A stretch of DNA of 64,000 nucleotides from positions 2,666,001-2,730,000 of the forward strand of contig NC_070559.1 of NCBI RefSeq assembly GCF_026914185.1, in the 5' to 3' direction. The position numbers and the translations under genes are program-made. Below are positions 55,770 to 64,000 of this stretch, piece after piece. Positions within the stretch are counted from its first letter, which is position 1, and each line of letters begins with the position of its first letter. The notes beneath the pieces were generated by a model. That model was not told where the DNA came from. It did not search any database and worked only from the letters and a program-made list of their open reading frames with translations. The DNA comes from Puccinia triticina (taxonomy: Eukaryota; Basidiomycota; Pucciniomycetes; Pucciniales; Pucciniaceae).

Positions 55770-56188
55770 GTACTGCACGTATGTTGTTCAAAATTGCATA
55801 AGCAATTATTTACACAAGATCATATAGAAATTCTGCCTGGAAAAATGTCAACATGAATAAGCTTATGGTGAAATCGTTCAACCAACATCACATTTTATGA
55901 TTTTATTTAAAGAAACTAGAGTCCAAGGCGGCTGTGCCTCTGCAGATTCCATGGCAATTATCCCACCTCACCACCTGTTTTTAATTGGGTTGCCTTCAGT
56001 GTGCAGAGAGATATCCCAGACTTTCAAAAGGTGAGGGTTCATCCAAATGACCAAGTCCGCCTCTCTTCATGAATTTATACCAGGCTGAGTGACTACCAAT
56101 GATACCCAACTCTTACTGCTACATTCTGCTAATCTTCAGAACTCTGCAATGAGTCTGATCTTAAGCATAATAGTCTGCTGGTGATAAT

Positions 56189-56495
56189 CAACACTGCAAC
56201 TGTTCCAATACACAGATTTCATTGGCAACACTGTGGATCAGATTGCTCACCCAATACACTATTTCATCAAATTCTTGTATTGGATCAGAGGGGCAATCCA
56301 ATAACAATTATTGAAACAGAGGTCAATACAGGCCAATACCAGGGGTATTTCCCAGTATCAGCTGTCAGATCCCCATTATTCTCAACAGGGGTATTGGAAC
56401 CGTAGGCCAATCAAATCTGATCCAAAAATACTGGATTGGATTTTGGGCCAATACTGACCAATACCGCTCCATGAATTGGAACAGTTGCAATGTTG
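56189..56495. mobile_element. ~307-bp MITE with CAACA(C/T)TGCAACTGTTCCAAT ends
   Basis: Inverted ends of ~21 bp at 56189-56209 and 56475-56495. The interior is crowded with CCAATAC / GTATTGG motifs in both orientations, as expected of subterminal transposase-binding sites. Superfamily uncertain (hAT-like). Confidence 0.65.
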
Positions 56496-56797
56496 TTAAT
56501 TGAGCTCTGCACTTGGTAAGAACAAGTTCACAATAGCAAGTATGAATGAAGGTAACACAAAAAACTCTCCTAATACTCCTATTTCTGTTCACTAAGTTTT
56601 GGGTAAAGTAAGCTGAGTAGTTTTTAAGATGATGATAAGAAAAGAAAAGAAAGAAAACTGTCCACCCCCTTCCTCTTCCCTCAGAACCCTCTTTAACTGC
56701 CACAGCAATTCTATCCAGTCCACTCCTTTTATCCACAACAGTCCAGCTCCAGCCCTCCTCTCTGGTCTGCTATCCGGTCCAGCTCCTGATCTGTCCC

Positions 56798-57171
56798 AGT
56801 GATGGGCCACTGTACTAAACTAACGCTATGAGACAATAACTGTTAATACTAAACTAACATTATTAGACAATAACTGTTAGTGTAGCCATTTTATTAACTC
56901 CCAAATTCATGTTATTTGTTATCTCAGATAAGAGTATCCATACTAACAATAACAGGAAATAACAGCAATAACAACAATAACAGACCTTTTATTGCTACTA
57001 ATTACAGGATAAAATAACAGTTATTGCTTTTATCCATCACTATTTCCTGGGAAAGTTCCTGTATTGTTAACAACACAAAAAATAGATAACAGAAAACATT
57101 GTTATTGTTATCTGGTTTTGGATACACTACGCTACACTAACAGATAACATTAGTGTATTGGCCCACCATAG
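56798..57171. mobile_element. 374-bp hAT-like MITE rich in AACAAT/TGTTAT repeats
   Basis: Ends AGTGATGGGCCA(C/A)T...ACTAAAC (56798) and the inverse TTGGCCCACCATAG (to 57171) share the TG(A/G)TGGGCC core frequent in hAT termini. Flanks TCTGTCCC (56790-56797) and TCTGTACT (57172-57179) agree at six of eight positions. The interior holds many AACAATAACAG repeats. Confidence 0.65.
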
Positions 57172-58139
57172 TCTGTACTTCCCAAAATCTGCAAATTCAT
57201 GTCCCAGTTCTGCTTTCTCCCCAAATGTGCAGCTTTATGCATGCACATTTCAGCCAGGCTTTCTGACATCATCACATGTTGATTATGTCACCACATGCAG
57301 GGCAAGATCAGCCATGCATACATTCCTGCCGCATTACCTCCAAGTGGACATTATGTCAACCTGTACCCATACAAACCACCACAGCAGAAAGGGGGAATTG
57401 AACTTGTAGAGACTTTAAAATGAAGATGTGTCTGTCAAGATTTGAACTCACGACCTCAGCTATGCTGAGACATATACTAGAGTGCTGCCTTTACCAACTA
57501 GGCTACAGAAACTTGTGGCTGCCAGCTGGGCGGTTGGTTGGTAGTGTTCACGGGTCAATCCAACAGCCCTCCATACTTTGGTGATACAGCATGGTAGCAG
57601 ACTAACAGACAACTCAACAGAACTCACATCTCCCCAATTCATGCTGTGTTGCTCTACCATTGAGCTATTCCCATGGTGCCAGGTGCATACAAATTTCCAG
57701 GCAGCTTGGTTCCACATCCTGGAAGTTCCTGTGGGTGCTCCACCGGAGGCCAAAAACACCTTGGACTGAGGCAGATGGAGTTTGTTCATGTCCCACAACA
57801 GCAAGACTAATGGGGATGCACTCAGCTTCTAGTAAAAATGGAAATGGGGACCCGGACCTGGACTGGTTTAGGTGGTTACTGGTGGTACTTGGGTGGTCTA
57901 CCCAGGTGTACCCACGTGAAAATGTACTTCAATGTTGATTTAGATAATTCAATCAAGGTGTTTTTTTTTTCTTCTGGATTGACATAGTGACTTGCCCCCA
58001 TCCTCCAGCTTAGTAATTGCTCATTTTGTCTGCCCCCAGATTTCAGAATTTAAACACAGCCCCATTACACCTTAAATCCCCTGTTAGGAAACATCCTGTT
58101 CAATTTATGTTTATGCATTTTCCTGGTTGAGGAATTTTA
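57172..58139. other. Intergenic with one tRNA-like sequence
   Basis: No protein gene is supported. The tRNA-like segment at 57431-57510 is listed separately. Confidence 0.5.
57431..57510 (-). other. Degenerate tRNA-like sequence with long variable arm
   Basis: On the minus strand: an A-box/D-arm GTAGCCTAGTTGGTAAAGGC (GCC/GGC stem), a strong variable-arm hairpin CTCAG-CATAG-CTGAG, and a B-box-like GTGAGTTCAAATC. The acceptor ends do not pair and the anticodon stem is poor, so a functional tRNA is unlikely; probably a class II tRNA pseudogene or SINE head. Confidence 0.5.
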
Positions 58140-58289
58140 GGCCCCGTTTGGAGCCAATATAATCCGGGCAATATATGAGTTTTTTTGCCTGACATCCTAT
58201 GTGACATCTGATCAGGTCCGCAAAAAGTTGATCAGATGTCACAAAATTCCAAATTATATTGTGCAATTATATTGGCTCCAAACAGGGCC
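58140..58289. mobile_element. 150-bp Tourist-like (PIF/Harbinger) MITE with TTA duplication
   Basis: Ends GGCCCCGTTTGGAGCCAATA (58140) and inverse TATTGGCTCCAAACAGGGCC (to 58289), ~25 bp arms. The target duplication TTA is exact on both sides (58137-58139 and 58290-58292), diagnostic for PIF/Harbinger-type MITEs. An internal palindrome TGACATCTGATCA...TGATCAGATGTCA lies near its centre. Confidence 0.9.
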
Positions 58290-58292
58290 TTA

Positions 58293-59986
58293 ACCCTTGT
58301 GTCACCAGGTCCTATTTGTTAGTGTGATAAATATGGTGTAATATCAAAAACACACAACATTTAATATGACAAATAGTCTTTTTGGGCTAATCATCTAATT
58401 GCAACTCAACTTTCAAGGTTTATGAAATATTAGTAAAAAAATGCTTTACACTATGTGATTGTAGTGAATCTTACACTGCATGCATCATGCTAACAAATGT
58501 GGCTCAAAATTTTAATATTATGTTCATAAAGGCCTTAAATCTACCTCCAAAGTATAGTAAAATTTGATTGTGAACCCCGCTACTTCTTAATTACCCAGTG
58601 TTAGTGCTGCACACCTCAGCCCGGTTCCCTTGCTTGCCGCAACAGGACAAGGAATTTACAGACCAGTTGGAGCGTTCCAGCAGCTGGCCAAAAGCAGTTG
58701 AACCCTCATACATTATAAGCCCTTCCACCGTTGGGGCAATGTATGTGGTCAGCTCAATATCCTTTGTGACGGTCTCTGAGGACATATTCATATCTTTGCT
58801 TTAGGTCACATGAATTTGGCCCTGCATATGGATTGAGGTACGTATATATAGGTAGGCAAGGGTCTTGGTGCAGGCGCTTGTGGCAATCTCGTGATTCAAT
58901 CTTAGTGATCGGTCCTTCCTAGACAAAATATCTCAAATGAGGTATGTACCCAGCCACCAGGAAGATTCAATATTGTGGTGTTTTGAGCACAAGAACAGTT
59001 TTTTTGTTTGGTGATCATGAGATCCCCGAGGGAATCGTGGGATCAGAGGGCTGTACTGGGCACAGCTGACAAAACAATGCTCCGAAGAGCATCTCTAGCA
59101 ATTCCTGTCGTCGTAAGTGGAGAACAATGGAAAACAAGGCAACTGATTGCTCCATTTAAAGCTTATGAGTAGCCTCTTTGATTATGGCCAAGGCTAAAGC
59201 TGGGGGAGGCCGGGTCCCGTCAAGCTTGAGCTACATGTATGCTCGCTGAGACATCACTACTCTGGCCCATTGTTCTTTGCTCGACGCAATATTCGCATTT
59301 CCAGTTGGAACAAGGGGACGATGGCACGTGGTTCCCGGGCGATATCATCACCACCGAGCGGAGTGGGATGTGTTTACTGCTCGTTTCGATGTTGGATATT
59401 TGGCGTAAGTCTCCGGGGTAAGGCATGGTGTGCGCTGGCATTCATCTTGATGGGGGAGAGCACCTCAACGACAGGATCAAATTTCGACATGGCAATATGC
59501 TGCAAGGACACCGAAGGATGCGAAGGTTATTGCCCACATCGATGTTGTTAGGAACGACCAAATATACAAACACATCCTCGACTTTGTTCACAAGTTCAGT
59601 CAGTTTGGATCCATTTATACCTCCTCCCGTTGTGGTTTCCTTACCCTTTAACAATTAACGCTCTGTGCTTTTTTTTTCAATTGTAGCGCCAGAGGGAAAG
59701 TCAACATTGTTCCTCTTTCCCCTTCGAGCCTGGTCGACTTCCGCTACCTCGTTATAACTTGTTCTCCTCATCTCAAAGTCGTCACCAGCGGAAGGCTGGA
59801 AGCTTCTCTCCACATAATATCTTATTCTTTTTTGTTTCAAAAGCACAAAAAAAAGCCCTGAACAACAATCGCTTTCGCTGGTCTACTGTATGTCGATTTC
59901 GCGTCCTCTGATTCCGCAGACCCTTGCGGACAACAGCCTGCTTAACACAGCACTTGATTTATCCTGACCGAATTCTGAACCCGCAG
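58293..59986. other. Intergenic / uncertain coding
   Basis: No confident gene. One possible minus-strand frame (58591-58782, 64 aa, with SLSCCGKQGNRAEVC) and the uncertain plus-strand region 59239-59551 are the only hints of coding. Pyrimidine-rich promoter-like DNA precedes the secreted-protein gene at 59987. Confidence 0.4.
59239..59551 (+). other. Possible exons of an unidentified gene
   Basis: GC-richer than its neighbours. One frame reads QLEQGDDGTWFPGDIITTERSG up to a GTAAGT-type donor at ~59404. Another ends in a cysteine-rich tail (AICCKDTEGCEGYC...) with a stop at 59549. I could not connect them into a single convincing model, nor exclude a minus-strand gene. Confidence 0.25.
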
Positions 59987-61065
59987 ATGATGAAATCGCT
60001 GGTTTTTTCGACTGTTCTTCTCGGAATCTTCTGGAGCTGCCTAGCCATGGACTCACATCTCAAGGGAGACGAGGCGAACGCGAGTACGACCCGTGAGTAA
60101 TCCCGTTGGCAATCGCCAAAGAGGAACTCATGAGAGGCACGACCGCTGGCGGCACGGAAATTAATCCGAAGGCTCTTTTTTTTTTTTTGATAATATATAT
60201 ATAGACCACTTGGAGTTGTCCAAAAGGGCAATCGAATTAAGTGGCGGGATTTTTCCCGCCTTGGGGGGCGAGCCCCTGGCAGGCAAAGTATTCACGACGA
60301 CGGGGAGCAGAGTGACTCTGAGTAACAATGTTGTTCCGAGTCGAAAGCGAAAAGCTTTGACGTTTATCGCGAATCCTCAGCAGATTTCTGGAAACACTCC
60401 TAATCTGAAAGTCGACCCAAGATTACAACAAACGCCGAGTAATGCCAATCGTGCCCTGTTAGCCCCTGCGAAGGTCCCCGAGGAATCAGATATTGTTGAT
60501 CAGAGCCTCCAGGAAAAGGCCGACACAGTCGATTCACCATCAAGCGGAAAGGATTTGGTGGCCGCTGAGGAACACACCACGCTCGCTAGGAGATCACTCA
60601 TCCGTCGGTCTTTGTTTGAGCAAAAATTCGTGGAAAAGAGGGGACTCCAAAGTGAAGCTGGTGAGTGTTTTTCGCATCTGAAGTTGATCAGAAATATGCT
60701 CACATATGCTTGCTTCTAATCTAGATGGCGACTCATCAAGGTATTTAAGCTTTCAAGCTTCCCAAGAGTCCCAACGGAACCTGGGCGAATTCCCGGCACT
60801 CGGCGGATTGAAAGGCACTGTCTCTTCGGCGGAGGCGCGCAAAACAGTGGAAGCAGCCAAATCTTCTCCAGCACCCAACCCCCCGCCGCCAGCTGATTCA
60901 GAGCCGGGTGCTCCACCGAAACTATCCGGTGCAGTAAGTCCTCTCGACATGATATATCTTATGTGCTCTTCATGCACTCTGGTCTTTCCATAACTAATAC
61001 ATTGTCGACAATCCTTCTTTGACCAGCAAGCTTCTGGAAAGTTTGTGCTTCAATTTGTGGAATGA
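59987..61065 (+). CDS. Secreted protein with dibasic sites and repeated FPALGG core
   Basis: Four exons: 59987-60092, 60205-60660, 60725-60933, 61027-61065; 810 nt, 269 residues; introns GTGAGT/GTGAGT/GTAAGT with AG ends. Residues 1-20 are a signal peptide (MMKSLVFSTVLLGIFWSCLA). The mature chain has Lys/Arg pairs resembling Kex2 cleavage sites (LSKR 40-43, SRKRK, ARRS, IRRS, VEKR), and two of them precede segments that share FPALGG (residues 52-57 and 210-215). The C-terminal part is Pro-rich (APNPPPPADSEPGAPP). It has only the signal-peptide cysteine, so no disulphides. The last exon is short and its acceptor is the weakest part of the model. No family recognised. It may be a Kex2-processed repeat protein; effector-like or wall-related function is speculative. 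Confidence 0.72.
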
Positions 61066-63529
61066 TTTAAAGGCAAAAGAAATGTCCTGAGGCTGGATCT
61101 TACCACAAAAAATCTTCACTTTATCAACACTCCCCTATTCTTTAAATGAAAAAACCCCTGTAAGATATCACATGACATTATGTATTAGTATCTTTGCTAG
61201 CCAACTCTTTCAGATCCTCAAGGAAGAATGGACCAAAACATCAGTTACATCTTGATCCTACACAAGAGCTTAAAATAACTTTCATCTGCACATCCTTTTG
61301 TCCTCTGCCAATGAAAAGTGTAAGCCCACTAGAAGTTTCCTAGCTTCCCACGTACAACTCAAAAGCAGATAATTGATCAGCTGTCCATCTGTAATTGCAT
61401 CTTGATTACTACATATGTACTGTCAACAACTCAAATCAAGTTTATAACTCCCATCACAAAAAAATCACTCCCATAACAAAACCTTTAACTGTTCTCTTGT
61501 ATTGTGCTATCTTTATCAAGTGAGATCTGATGATTACAAGATAAGACTGTATTTCTGTAAGCTAATGAAAACTAATGGAAATCAGCCAATCATGCAACTA
61601 GAATGAGATATATTCATAGACTCAAGAAAAAGCTGCTGAGCAGCAGCTACTATCAATGGTGCAACAAATGCAATACATGTATTGTATATTCATTTTTGAA
61701 TACAAAATGTCTTGGCATATTTGTATTGAATTGGACAGCCAATACATTACAATATACTTCAAAAAAAATGTATTGACCATACCAATCCACAAGATATTAC
61801 ATTTTGCAAAAAAACACATTGTATTGTATTGGATAAAAAAATGCAATTACAAACACAATGTATATGCTATACAAAACAATACAATTCATGCCATATACAA
61901 ATACATGTGTTGTATTTGTTGCAGCGTTGCTGCTATGCTGAGAGGAAGTGTGTGCCTTTCTTGTTGGAATTCTGTGTCCACTCATCCCTAAAAATCCCTT
62001 CCATTTCTCAATTCACCATCTCTGCCTACTTTATCCTCCTCTTTATACTAGTCTTCAGATCAAAGATATCCAACACTTATCTTGCCCCCCCCCCCTCTAT
62101 GTGGTCTGCTGTTATCCATGGTCATGTTGCCTTCTTACCATCTTGTAGGAATTGTCCCCTGATTAGAATAGATTGTTAGCTTTCCAGTTTACTGCTTATC
62201 CTCTAGATTGTGTGCCTCTCTGATGGGGATATATATTGATGTACGTTTTGACTTGGCACAAAGAGTTCAAGAAGTTTCTTATTCACTATTCTTTTTTATT
62301 CAGTACATTCTCAACCACAGTTTTGCCACATGTATCTAGTCTATCTATTCTATAGCCTAGACCTTGTCATCAAACCCAACAGTGGGCCAATGTCAACATA
62401 TGGGCCACTTTGTGTAACACATCAGCTGTTATTTTTAAGGAAAACCTGTTAATTTTAATGGAAAAATATTGAATTTTCAATACTTTGCAATAGATTGCAA
62501 TATGTCTTTGGCTGTATCAACAAAAAGTGGCCTGCATTGGCTGTTATCAAGGGTATTTTAGGTTATTTTCCAAGCCCTCTGCAAGGTTATAGTCAACTTT
62601 TGTGGGCAAAACCAACAACCACATTTCCTGTATTGTGAGTTTGTAGCTTATTTTTCAATACTTTACGTTAACAGGAAGCTGGAACAGCCCACCATTGTCA
62701 CAAACCTGATCAGTTCTCCTCTTTCTTTTTCTGCCTGCCCAGTGAGCCGATCCAGTGAGAAACCCTCTTCTTGCTCATGTCCTGCATATCCAGCTTGCTG
62801 ATTCTCCGCCGCCCTTTTTGGGTTCCCCAGTTGCATATTTCTCCAGGGATGGTTCAGCGGAGCTTCAATGCCCAGCCACTCAGCAAGAAGCAACACCATT
62901 ATGTGATTGGGTGGGGTTCTGAGCATCCTGCATGTGTCATGATGAGCATTGTTTTTTTTTTTTTTTTTTTTTTTGTGCAGTGCATGTTGGCTTGTGGATG
63001 AGTGATTGCGCACTGGAATGTGTGGATGAGATGATGGCCAGACTTGGAGATGGATGTTGAAGAATGAGCAGCGGCTTGCTGTGATTTGAAGAATCTCTGG
63101 GCATGAACGAACAGCTGTGCAGGAGATGGACAGTTGCTTCCCAGTGATGACTGGCGGAGATCCCCCTCGAGATCTGCAGCCCCCTGCAGACCCAGATCTG
63201 CAGCCTGCTGACACCCCTGATTTCTGCGGGGACATGCTGGGTCTGCAGGGGGCTGGAGATCTGGGACCCCCACCCTGTGGGGATTGGCTTGATCCTGATC
63301 TGATTCCCCCCAGATTTAGAGCCTGATGTGATACATAGAATATTCAGGGGGTCATATTTATGTAGTTTGGCCGGTTGTCGCCAGCCGAGGCACTCCCACC
63401 CGCAACCACCCCCAATGGCCGCCGACTGCCAGCCAGCGATCATCTGCCAGCCATCCCGGACAGCGACAGCGACAGCGCCAGCGCCAGCGACGAGGTAAGC
63501 AGGCAAACTACTCCCAGTACAGGAAAACA
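61066..63529. other. AT-rich intergenic region
   Basis: No gene is supported. It contains the MITE-like repeat at 61638-61935, a C run at ~62086-62095, a 23-T homopolymer at 62952-62974 and, at 63170-63310, imperfect repeats around CTGCAG(A/G)CCCAGATC that make chance frames on both strands. Confidence 0.5.
61638..61935. repeat. ~300-bp MITE-like inverted repeat with CAATAC motifs
   Basis: AGCAGC...TGCAACAAATGCAATACATG (left, 61640-61680) is matched inversely by CAAATACATGTGTTGTATTTGTTGCA...GCTGCT (right, 61898-61934). Numerous CAATACA/TGTATTG motifs inside. No clear duplication. Confidence 0.65.
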
Positions 63530-64000
63530 ATGCTGACGAATCGAACGAACGAGCCACACAGGACACTCTCGAGCACCCTCCAGGCATTCAAGAACCACCC
63601 CCAGCCACCCCCAGGCCTCCGATTCGCAGCATGGGCACCCCCCACCCGCCTGCTGACCATCTCGAGCAGGGGGATCGCCGTCTGGGAAACCGCAGACCTC
63701 GAGGCGCTCGAACAGGCCATCGACATCCCCTGGCTCCAGCTCAACACCCCCAGCCTCGAGCCCATCGCAGCCGCCCTCCTGCCAGGCCACACCCCCACCC
63801 GCATCGCCGTCCTCTGCAACTCGCTCGTCCAGCGCACCTCCAGCCTCCTCATCCTCGCCGCCCCAAGCGCAGCCCCCGCACACATCCTGCATGCCCACGA
63901 CCTGCCGGCCACCGCCTCCGAGCTCAAGACCAGCCAGAAGCTCATCGCCGTCGCCACCAGCGCGCCCCCCGCCCTCCACCTCTTCCAGCACGACCTCATC
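63530..64000 (+). CDS. 5' part of a GC-rich gene, possibly a WD40/beta-propeller protein
   Basis: A plus-strand frame from ATG 63530 stays open for 157 codons to the window edge, with a high proportion of C in third positions. The protein has propeller-like alternation: RFAAWAPPTRLLTISSRGIAVWET, then TRIAVLCNSLV...SSLLILAAP, then SQKLIAVATSAPPALHLFQ. These resemble successive blades of a WD40-like fold, perhaps the PROPPIN (Atg18/Hsv2) group, but no signature motif is within view. Upstream, a GTAAGC...TACAG segment of only 28 bp could tempt one to add an exon from ATG 63413; that is too short for an intron, so the later ATG is used. Opposite-strand frames here are Gly/Glu-rich shadows. Confidence 0.5.
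   Translation, partial: MLTNRTNEPHRTLSSTLQAFKNHPQPPPGLRFAAWAPPTRLLTISSRGIAVWETADLEALEQAIDIPWLQLNTPSLEPIAAALLPGHTPTRIAVLCNSLVQRTSSLLILAAPSAAPAHILHAHDLPATASELKTSQKLIAVATSAPPALHLFQHDLI

Noticed and set aside
57431..57510. Functional tRNA gene
   Set aside because: A- and B-box-like motifs and a variable arm are present, but the acceptor stem does not pair and the anticodon arm is poor.
59220..59441. Minus-strand 73-codon frame with CSNWKCEYC
   Set aside because: Opposite to an equally plausible plus-strand frame; neither could be joined to other exons.
63413..63529. Extra 5' exon joined through GTAAGC...TACAG
   Set aside because: The reading phase fits, but the implied intron is only 28 bp, below any plausible spliceosomal size.
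63440..63999. 183- and 163-codon minus-strand frames at the right edge
   Set aside because: Gly/Glu/Ala-rich shadows of a GC-rich plus-strand coding region.

Overview
The window looks like nuclear DNA of a rust fungus (Pucciniales, most likely Puccinia or a close relative). This rests on inference from four things: short GT-AG introns with CTAAC/CTAAT-like branch sites, basidiomycete-like housekeeping genes, several small secreted-protein genes of the effector-candidate type, and a very high load of Ty3/gypsy, CACTA-like, hAT-like and MITE sequences. No species call is possible without a database.

Layout. (1) 1-2.2 kb: a small duplication, a cysteine-rich secreted-protein gene on the minus strand with a GT/G tract just upstream of its ATG, and a MITE. 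(2) 2.2-15.7 kb: a full-length Ty3/gypsy chromovirus (TE1, minus strand) with 457-bp LTRs and 5-bp target duplications. It carries a probable solo LTR between gag and pol, and a 6.25-kb CACTA-type element inside gag made of two long inverted arms filled with a ~172-bp satellite. (3) 16.1-19.1 kb: a second Ty3 element (TE2) with intact target duplications, one full LTR and a large internal deletion. (4) 19.1-22.8 kb: repeat-rich intergenic DNA. (5) 23.1-31.0 kb: a third Ty3 element (TE3) containing a CAC...GTG transposon, which contains a hAT element, which contains a second CAC...GTG element made of palindromic GC-rich minisatellite: four nested layers. (6) 31.4-41.2 kb: the gene island, with a Polo-like kinase (+), a lactonase/muconate-cyclase-type beta-propeller (+), mitochondrial ribosomal protein uS13m (-) and transcription elongation factor SPT4 (+), the last two divergently arranged. 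(7) 41-47 kb: intergenic DNA with a third CACT element around CATG-rich repeats and a nested hAT MITE. (8) 46.9-49.5 kb: a tandem duplication carrying two 82-aa secreted-protein paralogues. (9) 50.2-52.4 kb: an Ariadne-type RBR ubiquitin ligase (-). (10) 53.7-54.8 kb: a RING-H2 gene (-). (11) 55-59 kb: several MITEs and a tRNA-like sequence. (12) 60-61 kb: a four-exon secreted protein with dibasic sites and a repeated FPALGG core. (13) 63.5 kb to the end: the 5' part of a GC-rich beta-propeller-like gene running off the window.

The housekeeping genes are unrelated in pathway (cell cycle, metabolism, mitochondrial translation, transcription, ubiquitylation). They sit in a compact island between repeat-dense, AT-rich compartments where the secreted-protein genes lie. 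Exon structures were worked out by eye from splice sites, reading phase and family motifs. In the five best models (kinase, lactonase, uS13m, SPT4, RBR) the summed exons are an exact multiple of three.
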